Source: Diprion similis (lineage: Eukaryota; Arthropoda; Insecta; Hymenoptera; Diprionidae). Taken from it: a DNA stretch of 64,000 nucleotides. The position numbers and the translations under genes are program-made. Location of the stretch: positions 5,932,493-5,996,492 of the forward strand of contig NC_060115.1 of NCBI RefSeq assembly GCF_021155765.1, given 5' to 3'. The notes under the pieces were generated by a model, which ran no database searches, was not told the origin of the DNA, and was given only the letters and a program-made list of their open reading frames with translations. Shown here piece after piece: positions 36,901 to 50,300 of this stretch (positions are counted from its first letter, which is position 1; the number at the start of each line of letters is the position of its first letter).

Positions 36901-39900
36901 CTCTTTCTCTGCAATTTTATAGCACGTAAAATATAAGTTTCAGCGATATGACGCGGCCTGGGTTCTACGCTCAGTTCTACGAACGTAATACCCGTATACG
37001 TAATGTAATTTATGTGCAAGTAATAGGTGGCTTCAGCCTCAGGATGGATCGAAAGAATTTCTTTTCAATTTTCCGCGTAAAATGTGCCCATCGACCGTCT
37101 AAGCTCAAGTCGAGAACTCGCGGACTCGGGATATGCTAATAAAAATCGCGAACACTGCAATGCGTATGAATTTGGCTGCGCCAAACCGGATTTAGCATCG
37201 TTAAAATCAGCGATTTCCCGAACATCGATCAATCTTGTCAAAACGGTAAAAAAATAAAGGAAATAAATTTCAATTTCTTACTGCTATTCGTTCCTCGATT
37301 ATTTTCACTTTTTACCATAATAAAAAAATATATTTTCGAGATTCAAGATGAAAATCGATCAGATAACTAGAAAATCTATTATCTAAATTTACCATTATAA
37401 TTCCAAAGACATTTGAAACGGTGCTGTAAGGATACGCGATTCGCTAGCGATAGCTGGACACATCGTTGCACGATACGACTAAGAATACCGGTGACGAAGC
37501 TGTTAATTCCGACTGACATTTTCACGCGGTCGATTCTGCACCTAACCACACGTAAACACCGTCTGTAACGCGTAATTGAACATCTCTGGTTAATGGGACA
37601 GGCGAATAAACGCCGGAGCAAAGAGGACCGGCTATGAACCGCAGGACAGCTTCAACCAACGATCTAAGTAGTAAAACCCCACGCTTGGTCAGCCAGCGAG
37701 TTTCCGGCTCAGCCTCAGGATACCTATACATATTAAAAGGATGTGAAGGAAATCGTAGAAACGATGAAAAAGTGTAGAAATTTTCGAAGAAAATACGAGG
37801 CCCGTATATACCTTGTAAAATGTTGAACCGCAAAATTTTCGCCTTACTTAACGTTGATCCTCCTGTTATCTTCCACACGGCAAAAGATACGTGGAAAAAA
37901 GAAAATTGAATTTCGGGGTTAGGCTGTAGGGTGGAAAATCTGCGCATTTCGTGTCTACGATAAATTATATAATTTACCCTGTGTAAAGGGATTAATTTTT
38001 TTCTAATGGTAACTGAAAAAATTAAACTTTGAGTTCAGACTTTGTCTTCTTTGGAGAAGAATCAGGCGGGAATATCTACTGCTGCAATTTATTTTTTAGA
38101 GCAAGCTGCTACCCTGTATTTCAAGCAACAATTAGTCCCCTTTCATCTATAACATCCCTCACAGATTCACCTACAGAAATTCCGCTCATGTTCGTAGGTG
38201 TTTAATATATGCGTAGAGTGACGTGATTGCGTCCTCATTGACGCGAGCATCTCGCCATAATTTATCTGCATCTTGATCCGCCGTCTCGTCATGCGTTTTT
38301 GCGGAAGGTTTCACTCGGGTTCACTGACACCCTGACGAGCTCTCTAATTTGTTTTTCCAACCGGATAATTTGCTCTGCGTTTTATTTGCTTTATTTAGAT
38401 TAGAAGAAATAAATTTAGACGAAATTTCAGCCGGACAAAAAACCACTTTCTCACTGTTGCATCGTTTATTTAACGTTTCATTCGCTTCTACGTTGGATAT
38501 ATATATATATATATATAACGAACCTGTGAATTAATCAAGTTATTATAATAAGTATTATTGTATAAACGATGATTGATATGCGGAAGGGTAAAAAATTCGT
38601 TCACACCGTATCATAATAATTGTATTGTTATAACATTGAAAAAATGTTTCTCCCACGGAATTTAAATCGCGAACGTAACACGGAATTCGTATTATTTTTG
38701 TCGAACACAGACGCGTTCTCTTTCTCTCTCCCCCGGAGAATCAAAACACGGTTCGGGATATTTTTTCCTTGAAAATTCACGCGGTCCAGATGATGGGAAA
38801 CACCATCTGTCCCATACACAGGGAGAAATATGCTCATTGATATTCCATGGCGTGTATATCCTGCATCCGTCACAGGCTTTCCGTATTTTTTCTCTGTGTT
38901 TTCATTTTTAAAGAAAAAATTTAAATAGAAAAAAAAAAAAAATACAATACAAAGCTAGAGTTTTGGGAAGCCGCAAGAATAGAGCAACAAAATTCGGTTT
39001 ATACTTAATTCGAAGGCCGTCAACCCCATTAATTACGGCAATGTTTGAAAATAATTCGATCGCGGCTTGGATCTATAATAAATCTGCAGGTTAATCGGTA
39101 TACGAATCGAAACCCTCGATTAATCGATTAATCGGACAGCACTAGTCGAGACGAGATTTCGCGATGGGGGGTGGATTTACCGCAAGGCCCTTAATTGCTG
39201 TGGTGTGAAAACCGCGTTTTAGTCACGTATCGTGCATTATTTATCGGCCCGAAATGCAGGGAAATTAATTGTAACACCCAGGAGACACTAGGCGAAAAAC
39301 ATGAACCCCGCGGTTTTCGAGACACCGCGCACATGTTACAAGTTACACGTAATTTATACTGTTTGTCTGCAATTTACCCCGCAATAAAATTTTCCCCAGA
39401 ATGGAGTAAAGTATGGTAATTTTATTAACGATTCACTTTTTGGTAAACTAATGCGATGGTGGTTAATATCCTTAAATGAAGTGCAATTTCGTTTCGAATC
39501 GACTATAGATACAGTACAGTTGTCATTATTACTGCAGAACCATTTCGCTCGATTTACCAACCACTCTAAACCCAACAATACTGAAAATAAATATTTCTCG
39601 AATCGTTTCACCGAGCCGAAGGATCATCAGACGCATAATAGGTTTGATACGTACTTTCACCCTTCGCATAAAGGATATTGTAAGCAGAGATTGTCTTTTA
39701 TTAAATCTGTTATTTCTTGACTCTTCAAGAAAACCTCATTGAAGAATGAAAATTTCTGCCGAAGGTTGACAGGGTGGACAGCATTACCTTCAAATCTACT
39801 TGGAAACCGAGCAATATGCATTGGGTGAAATGGAATTGCGAGACTGATGCGTATTTATATTGGAAGCAAGTTTGATGTCGATCTCAAATTATATTTGACG

Positions 39901-42900
39901 TGCAAATATGTTGCATCTGGCTTTAAGACACGTATAAGAAACGCATATTCTGGTTTGTTTATACTAGTGTGTTTCAAAATCAACACTCGAAGATCCGAGT
40001 TGAATATTGTAAATAATTGTGGAATTTTTCGGTACGTATTTTTCGTTCGCGTCTCGACTTCCGCCCACGTCTAGAAAAAAACATTGAAGAAGGGAAGAGC
40101 ATTCTCTTATTTCTTTAGACTTTCCTTTTTCACCGAAAAGTCCTGTTAATTGAATTTCACAGAAAAGTTTTTTTCTCGTATCCTGTCGACTTCCGTAAGT
40201 GCCGCGTTCTTGAAAAGTTCAAATCAAATACTGTCAGTTAATTTACTTTTGATTACGAATTGGAAGAAAAACGTCGTTCAACGGTTTGAAACGAAGTATA
40301 ATGAGATATTGCTACAAGAAAAACAAAAAAATAAGAAAAAAGTCACCAATGCTTGACTAATTAAATCTAACGTCCGTAATTGACGTTAATATGTATAAAC
40401 CTCTCTTCTCTCTCTACATTTATTCTCTTTCTTTGCACTAATATTTTTCCCCTTTTCCTTTTTCCCTTTTTAGCTACTCCATTTTTTCAGACAATGCACA
40501 ATATAAGTATAATATCTATAAGCTATACGAAGAATAAAAGGTATAATGAAGGAGAGAGAGAGAGAGAGAGAGAGAGAAAGTCAAATAAAAGAAACAGAAA
40601 TACGATATCATCTTTTATTATGGTCTTCAAATTTCCCGCGGGAGGTTGAAGAAACGTCGCAAGGTTTTTGACAACTCCGATCGATCTCGTCAAAGAATTT
40701 CTATATAAAACCTGCAAAGCGAATAGGTGCGAAGTCTGAAAGGTGTGAACCTATTCCCTAAATTTGTGGCAACCGAACAAAGTCCCGGCTGGCTGGCTCT
40801 CGTTTTTCACCCATAATAAATTGATGCGATATATCTGCAGGAAAGTCGATTGGTATATACTATTATACCAATATATATATATATATGTTTTAGGCGGTAT
40901 TATTTCGCTGTAGAACAAAGAAAAATGATATGATTAAAAAATAGTCGCACTGCGTTTTTCTTCGACTTCGATCAAGCAAAATTTCCGCATCTGATGTTTT
41001 ATAGGCTCGTGAAAGAGTCTATCATTGCTGGCCGAATTCCAAAGCATGCAACACTCCGTGTGGCTACAATTTCTAGCTTAGAAGGATCCATCAAAGTCCT
41101 CGCAGCCGGATTTCGGGTTGGGTAGAAAGTGCTGGATTGTACCTCAGGATAAACAACGTGTAGGTGTGACGATCGTCGTTGAATCGCGTCAAACATCCGT
41201 CCTCCGAAGTTTCCGGTATGAGGCTTGTGAAGCCTCGACCCCTCGATATAGCCAAAATTTCGCAAATGGATTATCTCGAAATTATCCAATTGGTAAGGTG
41301 TTTACGGATTACCGAGTTTTGTATCTGCGAGTTGTGGAAAACGTCGCGTTACGGATACACCTTGTATCACACGTAAGATTGATGAGAATTTAATACACGC
41401 TCTCTTCGATCGTCTTATTGGCCGTATATCAATTCGTCTGTATAACGCACGCAACACAAGCATGCCGTACACGTGCTTGCCTAACGCTATAATATATCTC
41501 TTGTTATACCGTTTAGCTTTTCAATTTATATTATACGCGAACTTGAGATCGATTTATAAATATACGTCCACTCCGTCAGACGTCTATGAAGGTATGCATA
41601 TATATGTATATAATTACTGTGATAACATCAAATTTATACATATGTACATATAATATAATCTCATATCATATATATCGTATAAACCAGAAATTTGTTTTCG
41701 ATTCTTGTCAATGGATTCAAGTTTCGTAAATTTAAAAACGTCGGAAAAACTTGAGTTAAAAATTCACATTTCAACTATATCATAATAATATCATATTCGT
41801 AAGAAATTAAGGGTGTAATGAGCTTCAGAGTCTTCCCAAGAAATATTGACAGTCTCTGAAACGCTTCGTAATTTCTCTGCGCGCTTGTATTATATTTTTT
41901 TAAATATTTCAGTTGTACCAAAAAAAAAAAAAAAATTACAGTTTACCGAAAAACTCGAAAAACAGAGTGATTATATATCGACAGAACGTCGTCTGCTATG
42001 GTTCAATGTGCATACGCTACAATGTGAATTAAACTGCCAAATCACCCTTTAGCATGCCGAACGTTGGAGGGTGGTTTCACCCGCTTGAAAAATTCAATGG
42101 CAGACAAACAAAAAAAGTAAAAAGAAAAAATACTCATCGCTTAGTTTTCAGTCTACCATAACATATTGCAAAAGAAATGAAACCGTTGACATCAACGTGG
42201 AATAACTTCCTTATAAGAAGATTGGAAAAAATTCTGTACAAGCTTTTGCATTATATACCCACCAAACATCGAGTCTGCAATCTACGTTCTACGTTCGGAA
42301 AGAATGAAAGAAAGTTAGTCAATCCGTCTGTGCGTTGAGATTTCGGTGAAACAAAGAGGAGGAGGAAAATAAGGGCGAAAAAATGAAACTAGAGAAAAAA
42401 AACTTTCGCGGCGAGGCGAGGGTGGAAAAGGCTCGTCTACTCCAAGCCTTGCTAATGGAGTGTCGCGTCACATGGCGAGAGATGCATTCGAGCTTCTGTC
42501 CGTCTCTGATCTGTGTTACGAGATTACACGACACGCAACGTGGACGCACGTAGATAGCCGGATAGACGCCGTAGGGACGACGTGAAGCCGGTGAAACTCT
42601 CACCATAAAATGAGAAGCGTAATTTCCCAACGCGCGGAATACATATAAAGGTTATCCTACCTCATATCTACCTACTGCCTAGCCTGCATCCACCTACGCG
42701 GTGCAATTCAGTCTCTAGAATGTACATCCAGGTTTGCAGCACGCGTTTGTTACACTGGTTACGTACACCTGCACCGAAGGTTACGCTCATAGGTTTTTTT
42801 AGTGCACCATTCAGAGCTTGCATAGGTAATATTGCAGCGTATACGCGGAAAAAAATTTCATTTGTTGTACAGCTGTTGAAGGGAATTTTTTAGTGAATTT

Positions 42901-44270
42901 TTTGCGCTGCAAAATGAAATTAGGAAAAGATAGTAATATTTGAATAATCGTTTATCGTAATCTGTCTGTTCGTTTAACTATATTTTTGTATAAGTTAATC
43001 AACAAGTCGTTGAAATCAATTATCTAAACGGTTATCAGAAGGTAATATGGTACGAATAATAATAATAATAAGAAAGTATAGTAACATGGACTGGATTTTT
43101 TTTCACAATTAGAAAACTCATTTTTACGTAGCGTATGGCAGAACTATGTTTTTCGGTTATGGTAAAAAATGAAAATAAGTAAGGGCTGTATGGTAATCTT
43201 AATTGTAAATTTTTCTTGGTGTAATTTATGGACGTACACAGAGAGATGGTTTGTTAACTTAATTGTAAGCGAGGTAAAAGAGATTTTTTTGTTTCTTCGA
43301 ATAATAATAGCGTTTGATTCAAGAACAAAGCGAGGGCGATAAAAATTCGATTTACAAAGCGCGAAAGCAAATTTCCTTTCCCTGCATGTTTTCGAAACTT
43401 GAACAATTTTTGAATTTTTTTATATTTATGCTATAATCTACAATCCACTTGGGCATGCATGTCATAAGAGAAACTTTTTCATGCAAAGCTTTGACGGCAA
43501 AGTTAGCGGAGTTGTTTTCCAGAAATTTCGTTCGATTTTTTAAGGTATGTCGAATCGCCAGCCAGACATTTGCGTTTTCGTCGTTCGGGGAATTTTACTG
43601 TCAAAAATTACTCCCACCGCTTTTTTCCCACCTTTGTTTTTTCGACAATACGTCGAACGATTTTCATTTCGTATGAACGAGATAAAAAAAAAAAAAAAAA
43701 CTCCCTGCGATATCGTTTTACGTTTGCGACGAGATTGAAGGAAAAGAGAAGCAAGATGGCTTGATTGTTTTTTAAATATTTTTTTCCCGTTCTTTCCATT
43801 CCACAAGGATGTCAAATTTTCGAGATTGAATATTGGTAGTTACTAGCTTGATGAATGAAAAAAAAAAAATTATACGTCCTCCAAGACAAACCTATGGACC
43901 AAAATAAAGCTTGCTTATATTATCCTGTCTTTTTTTTTTAACATTCTGCGAGACGTGCAAGAAATGAGCTTTTCGCCACGCAATGGTAATTGGCAAGCGA
44001 TGTAACAATAAGGAGAAACGAGCCAGCGTCTTCCCAAGCAATGAAATCCAGGCACAAAAGTAGGTACGTACATAAAATCGTAAAAACTGTGAAATAAAAT
44101 AGGACGTGCAGATTGGCGCGGCAATTAACTCTCATCGATCACACTTCTCGAAATGAAAACGTTTCGAATAAATTTCCTACCATCATCGTCCTTTCGTTTA
44201 TTTCCACACCAACTTAGACGTTGCATTCCCGTATCCAATTAACTTTGAAACCCACTCGTTACTTTCTCTC

Positions 44271-44347
<77 letters not shown>

Positions 44348-47300
44348 CTTTTGTACATAGGTATACATTAAATGTCGAGTCTGCAGCTATTATCGTATAT
44401 CCGATAAACGAGAAGAAAAGTACGCAGTTCAATGCGGAGAAGAAAGAACTGGAATTCGATATGGGATGATTGAAGACATTTCCGAAGACGACATACCGTA
44501 TATTGTGTATCTTTCGGAAGGCTCAGAGGTTATTTTTAACGTATAAACAACATGCTTCTCCTCACCACCAGGGTAATCAATTTCCCTCGTAATATCTCCT
44601 CTCGTTTCTGCCCCGCCATTTATATAATATGTGTATTATATTTAAGTGTATTTATCGTGTGCGATCATTGCTTCGAGAAAATTGATTAAAACGGTAAAAT
44701 TTATAAGGCGAGTAAATTCTTCGGCTCAATTTGTCTCGAGATTAATATTCAGGAAAAGAGATATTTTAATTCATCTGACAAGCTCTAGCTGGAAAAACAC
44801 ACCGCTTCAAATCTCTATTTTAACATTGCACATTTACCCTCGGTCACTAATTTCACTCGGTAAATAATGCTGATTTATTAAATTTCCTCCCCGTGAGTCA
44901 GATCCATTTACTTTTCCAGGTGACCTTCCTTGGGTTGAAATTACTTTTGGGAAAATTTCAACGACCGTAAAGCGCTTTCAAGAACACCCTAAAAGGGCTC
45001 GAATTTCCTGTCTAATTAAATTAGCGTCTAATGTGGTTGGCCAAAATCAAGTGGCGAGGTGTTTGAGAAAGTTGACTTCTCATCGGTGAAGGAAGAGTTT
45101 CGAAGAAAACGAAACTCCTCGTAATCACAATGGTTGGGGGATAATTGAACTATAGAAGCACGAAACTCTGGTGAAAACTCTTCGAACCCCCGTAAATCAC
45201 ACTTCGCCCGTCATTCTCTACCAACTGCAAAGCGTAACGAGCCTGTCAGTCCGCGAACCGCAGGGATGAATAGCAAAGGGAGTCAGAATAATCGAGGGTT
45301 GTAATTAATCTGGGAAAGTAATCAATTACCATGAATGTTTTTGCGGAATTCATCATCTCACGCTTTAGCCTCAAGTTTTGGATTGAGGATGAATGAGCCT
45401 TGCCGCTGGCATCAAAAGTCAAGAGTAGAAAACAAACCACCTTTTGAAAAATATCATGCAATTTTATTTGCGCTAATTACACTGAACACGAGTGAAACAA
45501 CCTCATCCCTGTTACGTTATGAAAATTAAATTAAGCATAAAATTATAGAACGGTATAGAAAAAAGGCCATTCTAATTATAAAACCTTTCCTCAAATTGTT
45601 GCATATCTTAGCTTGTGTTAATTATAATATTATTTAATTCGTATTTTTCTAACTTTCATTATAACTTTTTCTCGTCTATAACTCTTGCAACGTTTCATGC
45701 AGATCGTACAAGGTCCCATTCATCCTTAATCCCTCCCTTATTTTCCACACTCAGCTATTTCTGCCATTCGGAAGCTCCGAATCGTCACTCTTCTTCTCGC
45801 CCACTGGCCTAGTCGCCTAGTTTTCTTTATCGAATGGCAATCTCTGTGCAACAGCTTCGAGGTTCGGCTCCATCGACTCGTTCATTCACTGTGATGACAT
45901 GCTAATTCACTCGCGAGGTCGACAATGCTCGCATGAATACGCTAGCTCAACGCTCAACTTGACCTCTGAACTCTCGCGTCTTAAATTAGACCAAAAGTCG
46001 AAAAGTTTCGGGCGACAGTTTCGCAAAACTAGCTCCGTAACTAGCCCAGCATCGATAATACTTATTTCAAATCTCCCCGCGGTATGATGAGTAGATTTAC
46101 TTTTTAATTTCGCTGAGCTTCTCGTCTATCCGGCAAACCGGATGTAGTTATTCCCGTTTATACACCCCACCGGAATAATAATCCCGAGCTAAAACTCTCT
46201 TTTGTCGATTAAAATTTCATAATAACATGACGTCGTAAAATACGTTACGTAAAAATTTACGTACTTCCGGAAGTTTTTATTATTTATATATTACCCGAAC
46301 GATTCGTTCGCCTCGTGTCTTCGCATTGCGTGGAAAAAAGTATTCATAATATTATATATAAATTGTATATTTTCACTCGTTTAACCGGCATAAATTTGTT
46401 GTTCAAAAAATCGTTGCATATCAGTAGAAATTCACGCTGCAGGTGATATAAGTTAATTGATTCTAGAGCGGGGAGGGGTTGCTGTATAAACTGCTTTGAG
46501 TCAGCTTGTGTTATATTTATTTTCTACACATGACGAGAATAGCAATACGGCGGCAATTATAGCAGCAAAGAACCGCGAATAGATTTGAGAATTTTTCTTT
46601 CCTTCTTCTTTTCCACTCTACATCATCGGGTCTTTCTGCTTTAAGCGTTTCTCTGTCTCTCGGTAAAGACAGCTTATTGGGTAGAAGCTTCTCTCGCCGA
46701 GTAAACAAACGGGATGGCATGGCCAATATCGTTTCGAGACTTTATATTACATATATAATCTGCTGCCTCGTAGCTTTGAACGTTCAAAAGTCAGATTTGA
46801 TAGGACGAGTAAAAACCCAACCAGCTGTGCAAATCGTTGACTCGTAAAACCTTGAGTGGAATTCACTTATCAATATAATCGAAGCCCTAATCAAGAATGT
46901 TAAATTTCAAGTTCTCGAACGTGGTTTGATTCCTTCTCTATTTTCTGCCGATGTATAAATGCGAGACTGTCCGAGTGATTCGCCCGATTGTGTCGTGTGA
47001 TACAGCGGATTTATATATAAATGACAGCTTGCGATAGAAATAGACGGACCAAAGAGCTGAGCTGCTTTCGTTCACTATAAAGTATTCAAAACTCATCACT
47101 CTGGTTATTCATAGCCTGAACGCAGGTTACAAAGTCGGAGGGTTATAATACTATCTCCGAAGTGTGAAAATATGGGAATCGCTTTATCCTTGGCGAGTAT
47201 CACATCCGGTGCTCGCTCGTTAGGCGTCGATAGATACTCGCGGGAATCAGGCAAGGAGAGGAAGAAAGAAAGAAAAAGAAGAAAAAAAAAAACGATAGAA

Positions 47301-50300
47301 AAAGACCAAGAAAAAAAAATTTCACGATCAATCTCTCCAGATTTCCTATCCCGGGCAAAAAAATATTTTCGTACGTATAATAATTCTTCCGAGCTTACCT
47401 GCGGATTCGACACCCTGTTGGGATTATCAATTTTTCGCAGACTTTTTTCCGATCCGTATATGTATAAGAGACAACGTTTGGCGTGAAATAGCAAATGAAT
47501 TGTACATCGCGGAGGCTGACGCGTTTCAGGAAGCGGATTACCGGATAAAAACTGGTGATTTTGGACGGCGGAAGGACCGATCAGGAAGAATGAATGTAGA
47601 CGAGGGGTGTAATTTACGGTTCACGAATATGATTGATATCGTAGTTGAAATTTTCATGTATGAATTCTGGCCGTCTATATGCCGTGGAATAGTTTATCGT
47701 CGCCTGATTTTGGTGAATCGGAATTACGAATGAATCGGCGGGAATTTTACATCCGGTGTTAATTAGTGGTCTTGTAGTAGCGTGCAAAAACCGAGTTGTC
47801 CTTCAGTTGGACGAATTCCAACAGCTTTAAACACGCGAGATTAAAATACCTATTCATAATCCTGAAGTTCGCGGGTTTCCGCGAAGATACAGAGCCGCCG
47901 AAATGTGTTTTCTATAGCGTCGATAAGCGGTTATGAAACCTAATTTAGCTTCTGCTGGTTGAAGAATTTTCCCCATCGTCCATTCCCGTAAAAATAATAA
48001 TATTTCAAGGTACATATTTACACGTCCAGGGAAAGTTGAAAGGGAAAGAGCGACCCTCTCATTTTCTCCAACAATTACAAATCACCGCATCAAGGAATTT
48101 CCGAGACTTGTTGAACGCAAAAGCTGGTGGAAATGAGCTCTTACCGGATTAAATTCTGCTCGAATTATCAAAGCTCTGAACTCGAAGAAAGGTTTGTTTT
48201 ACCCTCGAAAATTGAACCAGTTAATTTGCCAACCCGCTAATCACACGCGTGTTGATTTCACGAAACGCAGTGTTTTCAACAGATCGATACTTGAGTGTGC
48301 AAAATTGCAGAACTCGCGAGCCTCCCGAACTAATTGGAAAATTATTTTTCTAAAACTAATCACTTCCTTCTTCGTGTCTGATGGGCTTTGGGATATGATC
48401 TTTGGCGCCTTTTTGCCGCGCGTAAAAATCCCTGGCATATTAGGCCGATTATTCATTATATCCGGTAAACGTGACGACGGGATCTGTAATGCAGGCGGGT
48501 TCGCTTAGACGAGTGGTTACAAAGCGAGCGAGTAATAACGATAAGCTATGTTTGCCTCGGCGAATATCATACACTTTGGCGATAAGCTTGCAGCTGTGTC
48601 GCGACCGATCTTTGTCGTGCGTAAACTCAGTTCTCGTGTCGGGCAATACGATCGGTTAAAAGACAAGAGGATCATGGATAGATGGATCAAGAGAGAGAGG
48701 GAGAGAGAGAGGGAGAGAGGGTGTATCGCGGCCTATTAAAAATGTTCGCTGACGTCCCTTGGTAACATATTCTGCTGGGTGTTGAGTATTTTATCAAAGA
48801 AATCTACATACGAGTTTTTAGTTGTCGCAAAAATTCACGAAATATTTATGGCGAACTATAGAGACACCATTTCAGAGTTGTTGTCAATTATTCCTGCAAA
48901 CGATGTGTATAAATATATATATATACATTTTTTTATACGTTTTAGTACACCTCAAAAGAGCCTTTTCGGTAAATTTTTAGATTTTTTTGATTGCTTGTTC
49001 TAAAATATATCAAATTTTGAAAAAAAATCGAACGATACACTAACTTTCAAAAATTTCAAACTCTAATATCTCCACCAAAAACACTTTGAATATTTTTGTG
49101 GTATTTCCTTCTGTAAAGGCCATCTAAAAATAAATATTTAAAAAAAAATAACCTTTAATTTGGATCACTATTAAGAAAGTTATGAAGAAAAAACGAAAAA
49201 CAGAACGATTTTTTTGCAAAATTGATATTTTGTTAACAAGTAATTAAAAAAATCTAAAAATTCACCAGAAGGGCTCTTTTGATAGGTACTAAAAAATATC
49301 AACAAATTGAGGAAATCATAAATCAAAATTTTTGAAACCGTCCGATGCGGCATAGAACGCCCCATATATAACACATTGGCTTCGGATTTTTATTTCGACT
49401 AATTCGATATTTTTTTCTCAGATCAGCACGTTTAATCCGAAAGTCACAAACTGTTTGATAAACTATCGATTTTTCGTTACACATGGGTAGAACGCAGTTG
49501 CGGATAAATCCCTGGAAGATGGCCAAAATTTATCGCCAGTCGATTCTCTGATTCAAGTTGGTTGCGCATTACATAATATTCAATATTCAATACGTATCTC
49601 CGATTTAACGCCATCCGATTTTCTATCAATTTAATCTTACCCTCAAGGGTGTTTTTCTTTCTCTTTTCCTTGCACCGTCGGATATAATTGAATCGTTGAA
49701 TTCGTTGGAATCAAACCGCTGAAATCTGAAAACGTTAACGACTCTTAATACGCAATTGGCTGGAGACTTGAAACCGGTCGGAAAACGTCGTTCCTAATTC
49801 AAGCCAATTCCTGCATCGGCATTGGGCGAAACTGAAGTAGTAAATACCGACTCTGAAGGTGCTCGTGGAGTTTTATCGGGTTGTCAATAGCAACTCTATG
49901 GAAGCCGTGCGTCGTCTTATACAGGCCTGGGTTTCATACGGAGATAAAAGACACTCGGTGCCTGAAGAAACTTGGGTCGTTTCCATCAATTAGGCGATCC
50001 AATGCGATCCCCCTTTTTCACGAGCTGCAGCGATCAATCAATTAACACGGAAAGTGACCTCGCGATCTCTCTTCGTTTACCTCTTCGACTAAGACGCTCC
50101 ACCCACAGTTGGGATGAAGATCAAACCTAATCCTCCAGTCGAAAAAAGGGATCCTTCGGCTTACCGATACCCAACATCGTACGTTTTTCTTCGTCTAGAT
50201 GTCGCTCGCCAAAAGATCTCTAAGCATCGCATTGCTCTCGATATTTTTATGGTAAAAATCGCGGTGATATATGAATCGTCGACAATCGTGTATCGCACCT

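Noticed and set aside
37522..37947. 141-codon minus-strand frame in the giant intron
   Set aside because: No homology I recognise, no splice or start context, not part of the receptor frame.
47172..47486. Lys/Arg-rich frame of 104 codons
   Set aside because: A-rich low-complexity stretch; no conserved motif.
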